Part shown: piece by piece, positions 1 to 9,780 of the stretch | Numbering within the stretch: the first letter of the stretch is position 1 | Layout of the letters: every line of letters starts with the position of its first letter | NCBI GenBank assembly: GCA_964035575.1 | Contig: OZ037836.1 | Span: forward strand, 1,302,001 to 1,366,000 | Direction of reading: 5' to 3' | Source: Rhynchopus sp. YZ270_cl-10 | Lineage: Eukaryota; Euglenozoa; Diplonemea; Diplonemida; Diplonemidae | Length of the DNA stretch: 64,000 bases | Notes under the pieces: model-generated | What the model was told of the DNA's origin: nothing | Database searches by the model: none | The model's input: only the letters and a program-made list of their open reading frames with translations | Translations under genes and position numbers: made by a program

Positions 1-2983
1 TCGTGAGTCTATGTTTCGTGCAGAAGTCCATCACAATGGCGCGGCCATCGCCTTCTGTGTGGTGTAGGCTGCAGCAGGTTTCTGGAGCGGCTCGCAGCGT
101 CTTGCACGAGTTACATCGCACTTTGCCGTGGGTCAGACAAGACAAGGTTTTGGCGCACTTTCTGGCGTCTGGAGGGGCCGTGCGAGGTGGGCGGGCCCGT
201 CCTGCAGCTCTGGCTTCAGTCGCTCTGCCTCGCCATCCTGCGGAGGCTTCAGTCCAGTCATCAGCGTAATGCTCTTGCGGCCGGAACTGGGCTGCCCAAG
301 CCTGGGTCTCCTCGTACAAGAGGGAGCGGCGGTTCCCTGCAAAGGCTGCTATGTGCGACTGTAGGTGGCGCAGTACCTCCTCAGTTTTGCTGTTGAGAAC
401 TGCTCGTTTGCTCACACCACTGGTCACCGAACCTCCGATGGCAGTAAGGCTAGTGACGTTGGTGTAGTGGCCGTACATCCAGGACTGTGGTTTGTACACC
501 TTCGCAAAGGTCTGCATCAGCTCGCCCAGTGAGAGTGACTTGGCCAACGCGCTTTGCAGGAAGGTGTCGCGTTCCGAGGAGGCAGCGGCAAGTTCTGCTT
601 GCTTCTGGTTCTCCACCTCATCCATTGCCTGGTTGCTGACAGCGTCAGCGTCCTTGTTTCGCTCTCGCGCGATGTGGCGGAACCCCAGGGTGAAACGGGG
701 TTGAACCTCTCTGATCAGTTCTTTAGCCACGAGGAACAGCGGTTTGAGGAAATCGTTGCAGTCAGCTACCCCCCGGAGCTGGTCCACAATCAGCTTGGAG
801 TCTCCGCTGATGGTGACCGGGCCTTGCAGCTCAGAGGGGAGTTCGTTGAGGAGGCGGAGGCCACTGATGACTCCTTCGTACTCCGCCACGTTGTTGCTTC
901 TGGCTGAGGGAAGTGGGGTGGCCACCGATGCGCTCTTGACACCATCCACATATACCACCGCTCCTGCCCCAGCCCTCGCGAAGACAGTTTTGTTCTGTCT
1001 TGCTCCGCCGTCAAAGAACATTTCCACCCCGCTGTGGTCCGCGATATGGTCCCTAACCGTGCACGACGAGGTAGAGGCTTTGAACTGCGGATAGCGGCGG
1101 CTGCCAACGTCTGGGAGCGGCATTCCTGTGGTGAGCTCAAAGTCCACTGCCAGCTCGATGAGGCTGATTGAGTGTTCGGACCCGACGTGGGCCCACTGAA
1201 GTCCTCGCACCCAGGAGTTTAGTGCATGCCAAAGGTCTTCGTTGTGTTTCCACTGTTGACGGACGCTCTCGTAGCTGTAGACTGGGAGATGTACCTGTCT
1301 GGGCTGGGGTGAGGACCAGCCCCACGGAAAGCTCTGCAGCCGGTGGTGTCTGGCAGATTCTTCGGGGCGGTCGGCACGGATCTGTCGCTCTTTTACCACC
1401 TCCACAAAGAAGCGTTGGAGACTCCTGACGATGAAGCATCTGTCGTCCGAGTTTTGCGGTAGCGCATTGTCCCCTTGTCGGAAGGCTGGGGCCACCCCAC
1501 ATATCGACAGGCAATTTGGCCAATTGGTTCGATCCTGCGATGTGATGCTGTGCCTGGCTCGCACCGACGACCACGCCTGGCAGTCCCACCAAAGATGCTC
1601 AACCGTCTCTCGTTCGCCAGACACGCAATAGGGGCAAGATGTTGTGCTGAGGCCTGAGCGGCCCGTGGTGTTCACCGCACCCGCGATGACTGATCTGAGA
1701 ATGCCTTTCTGGTAGCCGGTTAACTCGTTAGCAGAGTCCTCTAACAGGTGCCTGGTTGTGTGGCCATCGACACCATGCTGCAGGCCTTCGAAGTCGGGGC
1801 GCCTGTTAGCCATTTTTGAGAGTATCTCCGTACGGAGGAAGTGGCGGGCTTCTGCCTCCATTCCTGCCACTTGCTTGTCTGTGAGCGTACTCAGCTCCAA
1901 GGTAGCAGCGTCACCTGCCTCGTTCACAAAGCTAATCGACGTTGGAGACTGCCATGTCCAGCCGAGTGCTCGCAGGGTGAGCGAGATGAGATGGAATGGG
2001 CCACATGTCAGAGAGTCTCTATTCTGCCAAGCGGCTGTAGCGAGGGGTCTGCAACTTGCCTTTCTCATTTGTTTGGCCCATGCTCTTAGCCTGTGGAGGT
2101 GCAAGACCATGGAAGGGTCCATGCGATGTCCGTGTTGCAGGACGTGCAGTACAACTTCTGGCGCCCTTCTGTTGGTACCCGTCCACACCGCCGCTGTGAA
2201 CTTTGTCGTGAGGTTTTTCTGCTCTTTGGGGGACATGTACGTTGTGGAGGCAGCGTAGTAGCACTTCGACCCCGCACTCATGGACGCCACGTGGTCTCGG
2301 TGCTGAACTGGGGTGGGGAGGGATTTCACCCTTCGGAGGTTCTCAACTGCAGTTTCACGCCTCTTTGCAATGCGGTCTGAGACGGGCAGGTTGTCCACAT
2401 CCTGTGTTGGCTTCGCATGCACCATCGCACCCGTGCAGTCGAAGCTGTTTCGCTTTGGAAGGAAGATGGGTGGGGACTGACTTACCAAACACCGTGAGAG
2501 GGAGTCGTAGGCTTTGAGTTCGCATGGGGGGGTGTCGCAAGTCGAGAAGGTGTGCGACTTTGACGTGCTGATTGCCATTTGGGTCTTCTGCGAGAAGATG
2601 ACAGTACGGTCGGTGATGTCCTGCTGCAGCTCATGTGTGCTGGCAGTCGCGTAGATGTCATCGACATAAGAAGCGGCCTCGGCCCCCCGACTCTCCACAT
2701 CCCGCATCCAGACGCTGACTACGATGTTGATCAGGATAACGCTAAGCGGGCACCCCTGCATGATGCCATTCGTGGGGACGAATGGTTGCCCTATGGAGCC
2801 ATTGCACTTGAAATGCCTGGTCATTCTAGCGTAAGCCTCTCGTAGCGTGGTTAGCACCACTTCGTTGAATCCCAGCCGCGCCGCAAGCTGAAATGTGATC
2901 TCTATCGGCACTGTGTCAAAGCACTTTTGGAAGTCGATAGCGACTCCGTACATATCGCCCTCAGACAGATGCGCGCATTCCAG
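1..2983 (-). CDS. LINE reverse transcriptase with RNase H domain (partial)
   Basis: One frame is open on the minus strand from about 2983 to the left edge, so the C-terminus lies outside the window. It encodes the pol protein of a non-LTR retrotransposon. In order: RT motif A (DFQKCFD, about 2920-2940), motif B (QGCPLS, 2741-2758), the catalytic YVDD (2657-2668), a zinc-binding segment CPYC...H...C (about 1577-1636), and a type I RNase H domain with FFDGG (about 1001-1018), NNVAEYEG (about 872-895) and SGDSK (794-808). A Cys-rich tail follows near 60-140. The endonuclease and ORF1 expected upstream are missing because the copy is 5'-truncated at about 2983, as is usual for LINEs. About 990 codons without a stop suggest a recent insertion. 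RT followed by RNase H is known in the I-like LINE clades, but the clade is not assigned here. Confidence 0.9.
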   Translation of the reverse strand, partial: MECAHLSEGDMYGVAIDFQKCFDTVPIEITFQLAARLGFNEVVLTTLREAYARMTRHFKCNGSIGQPFVPTNGIMQGCPLSVILINIVVSVWMRDVESRGAEAASYVDDIYATASTHELQQDITDRTVIFSQKTQMAISTSKSHTFSTCDTPPCELKAYDSLSRCLVSQSPPIFLPKRNSFDCTGAMVHAKPTQDVDNLPVSDRIAKRRETAVENLRRVKSLPTPVQHRDHVASMSAGSKCYYAASTTYMSPKEQKNLTTKFTAAVWTGTNRRAPEVVLHVLQHGHRMDPSMVLHLHRLRAWAKQMRKASCRPLATAAWQNRDSLTCGPFHLISLTLRALGWTWQSPTSISFVNEAGDAATLELSTLTDKQVAGMEAEARHFLRTEILSKMANRRPDFEGLQHGVDGHTTRHLLEDSANELTGYQKGILRSVIAGAVNTTGRSGLSTTSCPYCVSGERETVEHLWWDCQAWSSVRARHSITSQDRTNWPNCLSICGVAPAFRQGDNALPQNSDDRCFIVRSLQRFFVEVVKERQIRADRPEESARHHRLQSFPWGWSSPQPRQVHLPVYSYESVRQQWKHNEDLWHALNSWVRGLQWAHVGSEHSISLIELAVDFELTTGMPLPDVGSRRYPQFKASTSSCTVRDHIADHSGVEMFFDGGARQNKTVFARAGAGAVVYVDGVKSASVATPLPSARSNNVAEYEGVISGLRLLNELPSELQGPVTISGDSKLIVDQLRGVADCNDFLKPLFLVAKELIREVQPRFTLGFRHIARERNKDADAVSNQAMDEVENQKQAELAAASSERDTFLQSALAKSLSLGELMQTFAKVYKPQSWMYGHYTNVTSLTAIGGSVTSGVSKRAVLNSKTEEVLRHLQSHIAAFAGNRRSLLYEETQAWAAQFRPQEHYADDWTEASAGWRGRATEARAAGRARPPRTAPPDARKCAKTLSCLTHGKVRCNSCKTLRAAPETCCSLHHTEGDGRAIVMDFCTKHRLT
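1..2983 (-). mobile_element. 5'-truncated LINE insertion
   Basis: The 5' end of the LINE (about 2983) joins directly to DNA that matches the 5' leader of the UBL-LRR genes (compare 2984-3070 with 7795-7885 and 52195-52275). The element is therefore inserted just upstream of where a UBL-LRR start codon should be. Its 3' end, tail and target duplication lie beyond the left edge. Confidence 0.8.
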
Positions 2984-4145
2984 GTGTGTGTGGTGGTGGG
3001 GTGTGGAGGACAACAAGCCTGCAGTCCTTTTCAATGGAGCTTGACAAAGAAAAACTGTGCGAAGAAGGGAGTTCAAAAGTGCAATATCATCCTCACAAAT
3101 AAGGCAACAACGGAACACCGAAATGACAACTTCGTAAACGTTGAGGATATGCAACACAACGATGCCCACTGTCCCTCTCCCCGACCCACAACCCACAACC
3201 CCCGACTTCAGATCTCTCTCCTCTCCATCCCCTCTCCCTGAACCAGTGCCCTTCACAGACGTTCCCTCCTCACGAAAGCAAACCCACCTTCCCCTGCCCC
3301 TCTCACGCACCGTTACCTGCCCCGTTCTGCACAAGAAACCCGCACAGCCTCCACGCTGTCTCCACCCACCCCACGCAAGGAAGAACGCCAAAGGTGCTCT
3401 CGTGCTGCAACCACAGACAAGCTGAGGTGCCAGACAAATGCACGAAAGCACCCCACCGCCAGACACAGCTTCCCCTCCCATCATCACCACAAAGGATCGA
3501 GGGAAGCGCCACACCCAAACCCCCCACACTCACAACACTGAACCCACAGACGTTCACCGCAACACATATCGCCCCTCCCTTCCCTCCCTGGTAACGGCAC
3601 ATACGTGACCCTCCCTCAACATCGTGTCGAGAGCATCTGTCCCCACTGGTCGCCAGCACCTCTCTCTGGTGGAGCCACGCCAGCAGTGATGTGCCACATC
3701 ATGCTGTCGGTGGTGGCACACATCTGATGCTCGTGTCCATCCGCGTTCCGAACCTGCCCCCTCCGCCCACGTCCCTTCCTCTGCAGCAAAGTGCACAGCA
3801 CCACACACCACACGTCACGTGTTGACACCATGTGGCTACGTGCCTTTTGCTGCACTCACACCCCTCCCTCCCTCCCTCCCTCCTTCCCTCCCTCCCTCCC
3901 TTCCCTTTGCCTCTGAACACATTCTAGCAACAGTGATTAGACACAGCTGAACACCATTCGCTGTGTAGGCAGAGAACACCCTGCTGTGTGGACGGACCCT
4001 GCCAAAACCTGCAAAAGTAACAATACAGTTCCCACCTGCACTGTCTCACATGCCACACTGTAGCCACATCGTATGGGCTCGACAGTCATCGTCGTTTCGG
4101 GTATTCAGGGAAGAAAACTGACATCCTCATCCTTTTCTACCAGTA
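2984..4145 (-). repeat. UBL-LRR leader plus upstream cassette, copy 1
   Basis: This segment is nearly identical to 7795-8820, the DNA upstream of the first UBL-LRR gene. It carries about 170 extra bases near 3825-3995, including a CCCT-rich tract at 3867-3903. Read on the minus strand it ends with the leader that normally precedes the UBL-LRR start codon, but here the LINE replaces the gene. Short open frames on both strands repeat in every copy of the cassette and look like by-products of duplication. Confidence 0.8.
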
Positions 4146-4583
4146 CCCTGGTTCACGTACTGACCTTGTGCTGGATTGAGCTTTTTTGTGTAGAAAACAT
4201 TTCGCACTCGAAACCTGGAAAATAATGACAACACAGGAAGCAGGGGTTGTTTTAATTTCTGACATTTGCATATTTTTCTTATGACAAAGACAAGAGAAAC
4301 GTAAAAAGAGCAACACGCCGAGTGGCTGTGTGCCGGTAGAGCTAAAAGAAGCATGTATCCATGCTCCAGAGGGAGCTAAGAAACGTTATAAGAACGCCAC
4401 ATCGAGCGTGGCAGGGATATCGTAAGAAAGACACATGAAACGTATAACAAGCATTCAGTACTCTGTCCACTACGAGAGCACAGGAGCACTGCGTAAGAAA
4501 AAGACTCACCAACCTTCATGCATCAGAGAGAGCGAAGGGTGCAGAAAGCACCGGAAAAAAAAGGAAAGAAAACACCAGGGGGG
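4146..4583. other. Intergenic, no gene recognised
   Basis: A short stretch at 4150-4185 resembles 9068-9105 and extends the duplication of the upstream cassette. No coding region or RNA gene was recognised in the rest. Confidence 0.5.
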
Positions 4584-4633
4584 CCGCCACCTAGTAAAGT
4601 TCTGTTGATGGTCAACAGAACTTTTTGAAAATG

Positions 4634-4668
<35 letters not shown>

Positions 4669-5162
4669 CTGTTGAGTGGTTCAGACCCGTTCTACTTGTC
4701 AAAAAATCTCAGGAGAAGAAGATATGGGGAGGTGAGTGCTCAAACGTTCCAAAAAAGTCAAAATCGGGTGGTGAAAAAAATAAAAGTTGCGTACCGTGCG
4801 CCTGCGGCGCAAGCAGCTCCCACCACCAACGCAGTTCCATTTTATGGGAACATTTTTTTAGAAATGTTGCGTACCGTGGCTTCGCCAGGAACCTTTGGGT
4901 GCCATGACCGCTGCTTACTGATAAGAAGGCTGACACACACTACGGCTTGTGGACGGCCACCGAAGAGTACAATGTACAGCCTGGTGAGAGAGAAAGAGCA
5001 AATGTCGCTGATTCGGAGGAACTCTGACCGGGCTTGGGGAACATGCGTCTCTCCGCCGGAGGCCACGAGACGGAGCTTTGTAGGGGTTTTCGCGCGAAGC
5101 GCGAAAATTTTTTTTGGACCATCAACAGAACTTTTTCAAAACCCAAAATCCTGGCGGCGGGG
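4584..5162. mobile_element. Inverted-repeat (MITE-like) element, copy 1
   Basis: The termini are related to CCGCTAGG and are followed by a subterminal hairpin AGTTCTGTTGA-tgg-TCAACAGAACT. The same element lies in the opposite orientation at 41465-41750. This copy carries about 300 extra bases, including the phrase GTTGCGTACCGTGGCTTCGCC (4863-4884), which recurs at 28500-28525 and 28656-28680. A 40-base poly(A) run lies at about 4625-4664. No transposase is present, so it would be non-autonomous. Confidence 0.65.
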
Positions 5163-5196
5163 CTGGAAAACACAAAAAAAAAAAAAAAAAAATCTA

Positions 5197-5360
5197 TTTA
5201 TTCGACTTTTTATACAGTAGTTTTATTTTGCGATAATTTCACGCTAATTTTCGATGCGAGTGTGGTTAATTTGCCGAGCGAAGCGAGGCAAATTGAGCTC
5301 ACGAGCATCGAAAATTAGCGTGAAATTATCGCAAAATAAACTACTGTATAAAAATTCGAA
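5197..5360. repeat. Foldback with GCGAAGC centre
   Basis: Arms of about 75 bases (5197-5275 and 5285-5360) are inverted copies. They close on GAGCGAAGCGAG, which contains GCGAAGC at 5278-5284. No gene is inside. Confidence 0.8.
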
Positions 5361-5369
5361 TAGGTGATT

Positions 5370-5655
5370 TTAATTTGCGTGTTACATAAAGTTCTAGTGG
5401 GGGCTCTGTTGGAAAAGGGTAACTTATTTGTTGCGCAATCCATTAATGCTGTTTTTCCTGTACAAAAATACAGTGAAAAAAAAAAAAAAAAAAAAAAAAA
5501 TCACGCTCCTACGTATTTTCCCACAGAAAATAAAAACACAAGTGAAAAAAAGTGAAAATACAGTAGTTTTATTTCCACAGAGACAAATTATCGACAATTA
5601 AAATTACCCTTTTCCAACGGAGCCCCACTAGAACTTTATTTAACAAGTGAATTAA
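5370..5655. repeat. Foldback element
   Basis: Inverted arms lie at 5370-5422 and 5602-5655. They share TTCTAGTGGGGGCTC-like and GGAAAAGGGTAA sequence. The interior is A-rich with a poly(A) run of about 23. It abuts the preceding foldback. Confidence 0.7.
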
Positions 5656-6200
5656 AAAAAAAAAAAAAAAACATCGGAGCGTCCCGTACTCTGTCCTGCA
5701 AGAGACCGCAAGCTCACTACCCAGGACAGCCCATAAGTGCTCTATCCAACCGACGACATCAACCGAGGTCTTAACTGAAGAACCACAGGTACAGACTCAT
5801 TTTACTTGATGCAGCAAAGAAGATAGCAAAACAGGGTGCAACAAGCACAGAGAAAAAGAACATGGGGGGGGGGGGGGGGGGGAAACAGACGAGCATCAAA
5901 TACTCAATACACACAAGAAACCACAAGAACTCTAACCCGTAAAAGATCCCCTACGACACTCAGCACCAGCACCAGGGCTCAACCAAGATATCTGCCCAAG
6001 CAGGACCGACAAGGATACACTCAGTATCTTACATGGAGCCGCTCGTCGGCTGTGTGCTGATCAAGCAGGTTGGCCAGTGAAGCATAATGTTTGAAGAATA
6101 AAGCAGGGGGAGAAGGGGGGGGGGAATGCTTTTTGATAAAAATTAGCGAAACACAAAAAACCATCTCGGGGAATAAAACACTATGTTGTCATTACAGAAA
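5656..6200. other. Intergenic, low complexity
   Basis: This stretch holds a poly(A) run near 5654-5670, a G run of about 18 at 5864-5881 and a shorter G run near 6113-6123. No gene or RNA was recognised. The UBL-LRR 3' flank begins near 6200. Confidence 0.5.
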
Positions 6201-6460
6201 AAAAGGGGGGGTTGGGCGGGGAGGTACGTTGTAATGAATAAGACATGGGTTTTTGTGGGGATTTTGCAGAACAGAGTAAAATAACACAATGCGTGGAACG
6301 TCTTGCTCAGCACAGCTCTCCTCTCGCACCAAGTAGTAGTCAGTGCCACGGTGAGCAAGACTGTGCCCCTCTTCTTCTCCGAACCAGAGGACGCAAGCAG
6401 ACATACTGCCAGAGACCCTCCACCTCGGGGAGGTGCTGCCCTCCCACCAACACCACGTCG

Positions 6461-7762
6461 TCATTGTGCGTGTCTCCGTCGCTTCTGGCTTTGCTCGGGG
6501 GATTCGTCTCTGCTTCGTTTCGGACGTGCTTCAACCACAAGCTTACTCAGCTTCTTGTCGCTCCTCACATCCTCGGACACATCACTGCTGCAGCCGGAAA
6601 GGTAAATGCTCGTCAACGATCTGCAGTTCGCAGCAAAACACGACCTTCGCGTGCTAAAACAGTAACCAATCGACGTCACCTTGCTGAGTGGCGACAAATC
6701 CAAGGTAGTTAAGCTGCTGCAGTTGGAAAGGAATTTGAGTTCAATGTCCGTAACATTGCTGAGTGGAGATAAATCCAGGCTTGTTAAGCTGCTGCAGTAC
6801 TGAAGGAAGCTCTCAGCGACCTCCGTAACGTTGCTGAGTGGTGCTAAATCCAGGGCCGTTAAGCTGGTGCATTCGGAAAGGAAGTTGCTCTCGATCCGCG
6901 TCAGGTTGCTGAGTGGAGACAAATCGAGGGTCGTTAAGCTGCTGCAGCCGTCAAGAAAGCAGTCATCAATCTGCGTCACGTTGCTGAGAAGAGACAAATC
7001 CAGGGTTGTTAAGCTGCTGCACTTCTCCAGGAAGCCCGAACGAACGTGCGTCACGTTGAGTGGTGGTAAATTGACGGAGGTTAAGCTCTCGCAGCTGGCA
7101 AGAAAGTTGCCACCAAGCTCCGTAAGGTTGCTGAGTGTAGATAAATCCAGGGCTGTTAAACTGCTGCACTTCCAACAGAAGCCCGCACCAACCTGCGTCA
7201 CATTGCTGAGTGGTGGTAAATCCAGGTTCGTTAAGCTCCTGCACTTCAGTAAGAAGTGCTCACCAACCTGCGTCACATTGCTCAACCCAGAGATGTCGAC
7301 ACTTGTCACCGAGGTGCAGTATGCCAGGAAGCTGTCTCCAATGTGAGTCACAATGGACTCAGCACTGAGATCAAGTCTCGTCACCGTGTCTGCGAAGGGA
7401 GTACACAAGAACTTATCCGGAATGACAGTCGCAACCTCCGCCTGCAGAAGCAAACACGCCATCTTGGGATTCCACACATGCTTCAACTTCTCGGCTGTGA
7501 TGTCGGTCACACCCAACGCATGAAGCTCTGCAATGGCTTCTTGCTTCTGCGACGCCTTCGTGAGGATGATTGTGTCACCAGCACTCAGCTGCGTCATGTC
7601 CGCTCCTTCTCCCATCGCTTCGCCTCCGAAACTCATGCAAAAGCCGTCTTCAGGCAACCCCATTGCAGACGCCACCTTCCGCTGCAAGCCCTCCACTGTG
7701 TCATCTTCACCCACCTCGACTGTGTGCTGATTCGTGTCGAAACCCTTGATGTTCAGGTCCAT
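6461..7762 (-). CDS. UBL-LRR family protein 1 (longest copy, 433 aa)
   Basis: Intact intronless gene and the longest member of the family. Residues 1-70 form a ubiquitin-like domain: a beta strand beginning MDLNIKGF, then DDTVEGLQRKV, then a CMSFGGEAMGEGADMTQL stretch that lines up with ubiquitin RLIFAGKQLEDGRTLSDY. There is no terminal Gly-Gly, so it is probably a fixed domain and not a conjugated modifier. Residues 125-395 are about ten 25-residue repeats of the form LSNVTQVGxxFLxxCSSLTxLDLSP, typical of BspA-type (LRR_5) leucine-rich repeats. The tail from about 410 is basic (RPKRSRDESP, KRRRHAQ) and looks like a nuclear localisation signal. There is no signal peptide or membrane segment. 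The start ATG is at 7762, directly before the UBL strand and shared by all copies. The function is unknown. A ubiquitin-system adaptor or a nuclear recognition protein is an inference from the domains. Confidence 0.9.
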   Translation of the reverse strand: MDLNIKGFDTNQHTVEVGEDDTVEGLQRKVASAMGLPEDGFCMSFGGEAMGEGADMTQLSAGDTIILTKASQKQEAIAELHALGVTDITAEKLKHVWNPKMACLLLQAEVATVIPDKFLCTPFADTVTRLDLSAESIVTHIGDSFLAYCTSVTSVDISGLSNVTQVGEHFLLKCRSLTNLDLPPLSNVTQVGAGFCWKCSSLTALDLSTLSNLTELGGNFLASCESLTSVNLPPLNVTHVRSGFLEKCSSLTTLDLSLLSNVTQIDDCFLDGCSSLTTLDLSPLSNLTRIESNFLSECTSLTALDLAPLSNVTEVAESFLQYCSSLTSLDLSPLSNVTDIELKFLSNCSSLTTLDLSPLSKVTSIGYCFSTRRSCFAANCRSLTSIYLSGCSSDVSEDVRSDKKLSKLVVEARPKRSRDESPEQSQKRRRHAQ

Positions 7763-7885
7763 ATCTTTCTTGTGGTTTTGTGTTGTGATCTCTGTGTGTG
7801 GTGGGGTGTGGAGGACAACAAGCCTGCTGTCCTTTTCAAGAACCTTGATCAGCTTGACAAAGAAGAACTGTGCGAAGAAGGGAGT
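7763..7885 (-). promoter_or_regulatory. Conserved 5' leader with splice-acceptor-like site
   Basis: On the minus strand the leader reads CTTCTTCGCACAG, about 60 mixed bases, CTCCACACCCC, then a CAGAACACAAAACCACAA-type stretch and the ATG. The block CTTCTTCGCACAG also precedes exon 1 of the unrelated gene at 22388-23794. It may be the 3' splice site of an intron in the 5' UTR. The leader is open in different frames in different copies, so it is not coding. Confidence 0.4.
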
Positions 7886-8820
7886 TCAAAAGTGCAATAT
7901 CATCCTCATAAACAAAGCAACAACGGAACACCGAAATGACAACTTCGCAAACGTTATCTCAGCACACATCCAAGGATATGCAACACAACGATGCCCACTG
8001 TCCCTCTCCCCAACCCACAACCCCCGACTTCAGATCTCTCACCTCTCCACCCCCTCTCCCTGAACCAGCGCCCTTCACAGACGTTCCCTCCTCACGAAAG
8101 CAAACCCACCTTCCCCTGCCCCTCTCACGCACCTTTACCTGCCCCGTTCTGCACAAGAAACCCGCACAGCCTCCACGCTGTCTCCACCCACCCCACGCAA
8201 GGAATAACGCCAAAGGTGCTCTCGTGCTGCAACCACAGACAAGCTGAGGTGCCAGACAAATGCACGAAAGCACCCCACCGCCAGACACTGCTTCCCCTCC
8301 CATCATCACCACAAACGATCGAGGGAAGCGCCACACCCAAACCCCCCACACTCACAACACTGTGCACCTCCACCTCCTCTCACACACAACCCACAGACGT
8401 GCACCCCAACACATATCGCCCCTCCCTACCCTCCCTGGTAACGGCACATACGTGACCCTCCCTCAACATCGTGTCGAGAGCATCTGTCCCCACTGGTCGC
8501 CAGCACCTCTCTCTGGTGGAGCCACGCCAGCAGTGATGTGCCACATCATGCTGTCGGTGGTGGCACACATCTGATACTCGTGTCCATCCGCGTTCCGAAC
8601 CTGCCCCCTCCACCCACGTCCCTTCCTCTGCAGCAAAGTGCACAGCACCACACACCACACGTCACGTGTTGACTGCCAAAACCTGCATGATTAACAGTGC
8701 AGTTCCCACCTGCACTGTCTCACATGCCACACTGTAGCCACATCGTATGGGCTCGACAGTCATCGTCGTTTCGGGTATTCAGGGAAGAAAACTGATATCC
8801 TCATCCTTTTCGACCAGAAG
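7795..8820 (-). repeat. UBL-LRR leader plus upstream cassette, copy 2
   Basis: The reference copy of the cassette lies directly upstream of UBL-LRR gene 1. Parts recur at 2984-4145, 25680-26200, 27470-27800, 50705-51240, 52625-53335 and 60540-61330. The similarity covers non-coding sequence, so it reflects recent segmental duplication. Confidence 0.85.
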
Positions 8821-9780
8821 CCCCACGCCACGTTACACGCCCTGGTATACGCGTAGACGCTTTCGGCACCAATGAAGGAACCTACTCACAGGGTGCCATT
8901 ACCATCGTTGATAGAGCACAGGTCTTGATGTAAGATGTTTGACCCACAGCCAACGCTATGACATTACGCCATCACGAAAAACCGTGGCCAAGGTAAGAAG
9001 AGAAAAGAGGCTGGAGTAGGGGGTGTACTTTATTATTTTTTGGGAAATGTAGCTTTTTTTGTTTGTTCAAATACTGAACCCGCACTGGATTGAGCTTTTT
9101 TGTTGTTTTTTTGTTTTTGTTTTTGTTTTTGTTTTTTGTTTTTTTTCGGGGGAAAGCAATGGGGGGGAGTAAGGGACAAAGGAGAATGAGGGTAAGGGAA
9201 TGGGGAAACACACACAGAACACACGTGGTCAGTGTTCCCCTCTTAGGAACTGCCCACACCTGCGTTCAAACAAATACACATACACAGATACACCGCGTGG
9301 TCATTGTATAGTACAAAGTATGAGATTCGGGAACGCTTCTTTTGTTGTCTTTTATTGAAAAACTTGGTTTTTTTTTTTTTTTGAAAGCTTGGTTGTATTA
9401 GTGTAGCCACCCTAGAGTGTGCTCCACTATTTTATAAAAAAAAATTATATAAATATAAAAAATGTAACCACCTACCTCCAAGTAGGGCCTGTACTCGATG
9501 TCGCCTGGGGGCTTTTTCTTTTCCTTTTTATTTTGTTTGCCTGCACTCAAAAGGGAGCATAGATTCAGTTCATCCTCAGCTCAAGAAAGTTGCTTTTTGT
9601 TTTGTTTTGTTTTGTTTTGCTTTTTTATGAAAACTTGGCTTTTTTTTGTTGTATTAGTGTCGGCACCCTGAGGATAGGCATTACTATACGTAACGCAACC
9701 TCAAAATTGCTGTGTTTATGGTGTTCCTGAAACACCTGTCAAGGACATGTTAATCTAGGCCATCTCTGGAACACCAATTT
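8821..9780. other. Intergenic with dispersed-repeat fragments
   Basis: Poly(T) and TTTTTG runs lie at 9095-9145, 9365-9385 and 9595-9640. The stretch 9370-9430, containing GTATTAGTGTAGCCACCC, recurs at 43295-43345 and 53450-53490. The stretch 9485-9600, containing CTGTACTCRATGTCGCC, recurs at 42655-42740. No gene was recognised. Confidence 0.55.

Noticed and set aside
6831-7346. Plus-strand frame of 171 codons with repeated motifs
   Set aside because: It is the antisense shadow of the LRR repeats of UBL-LRR gene 1. Similar shadows occur over the other copies.
6461-7346. CRISPR-like array of 75-base spacing
   Set aside because: The periodicity is the 25-codon leucine-rich repeat, and the spacers encode conserved protein positions.
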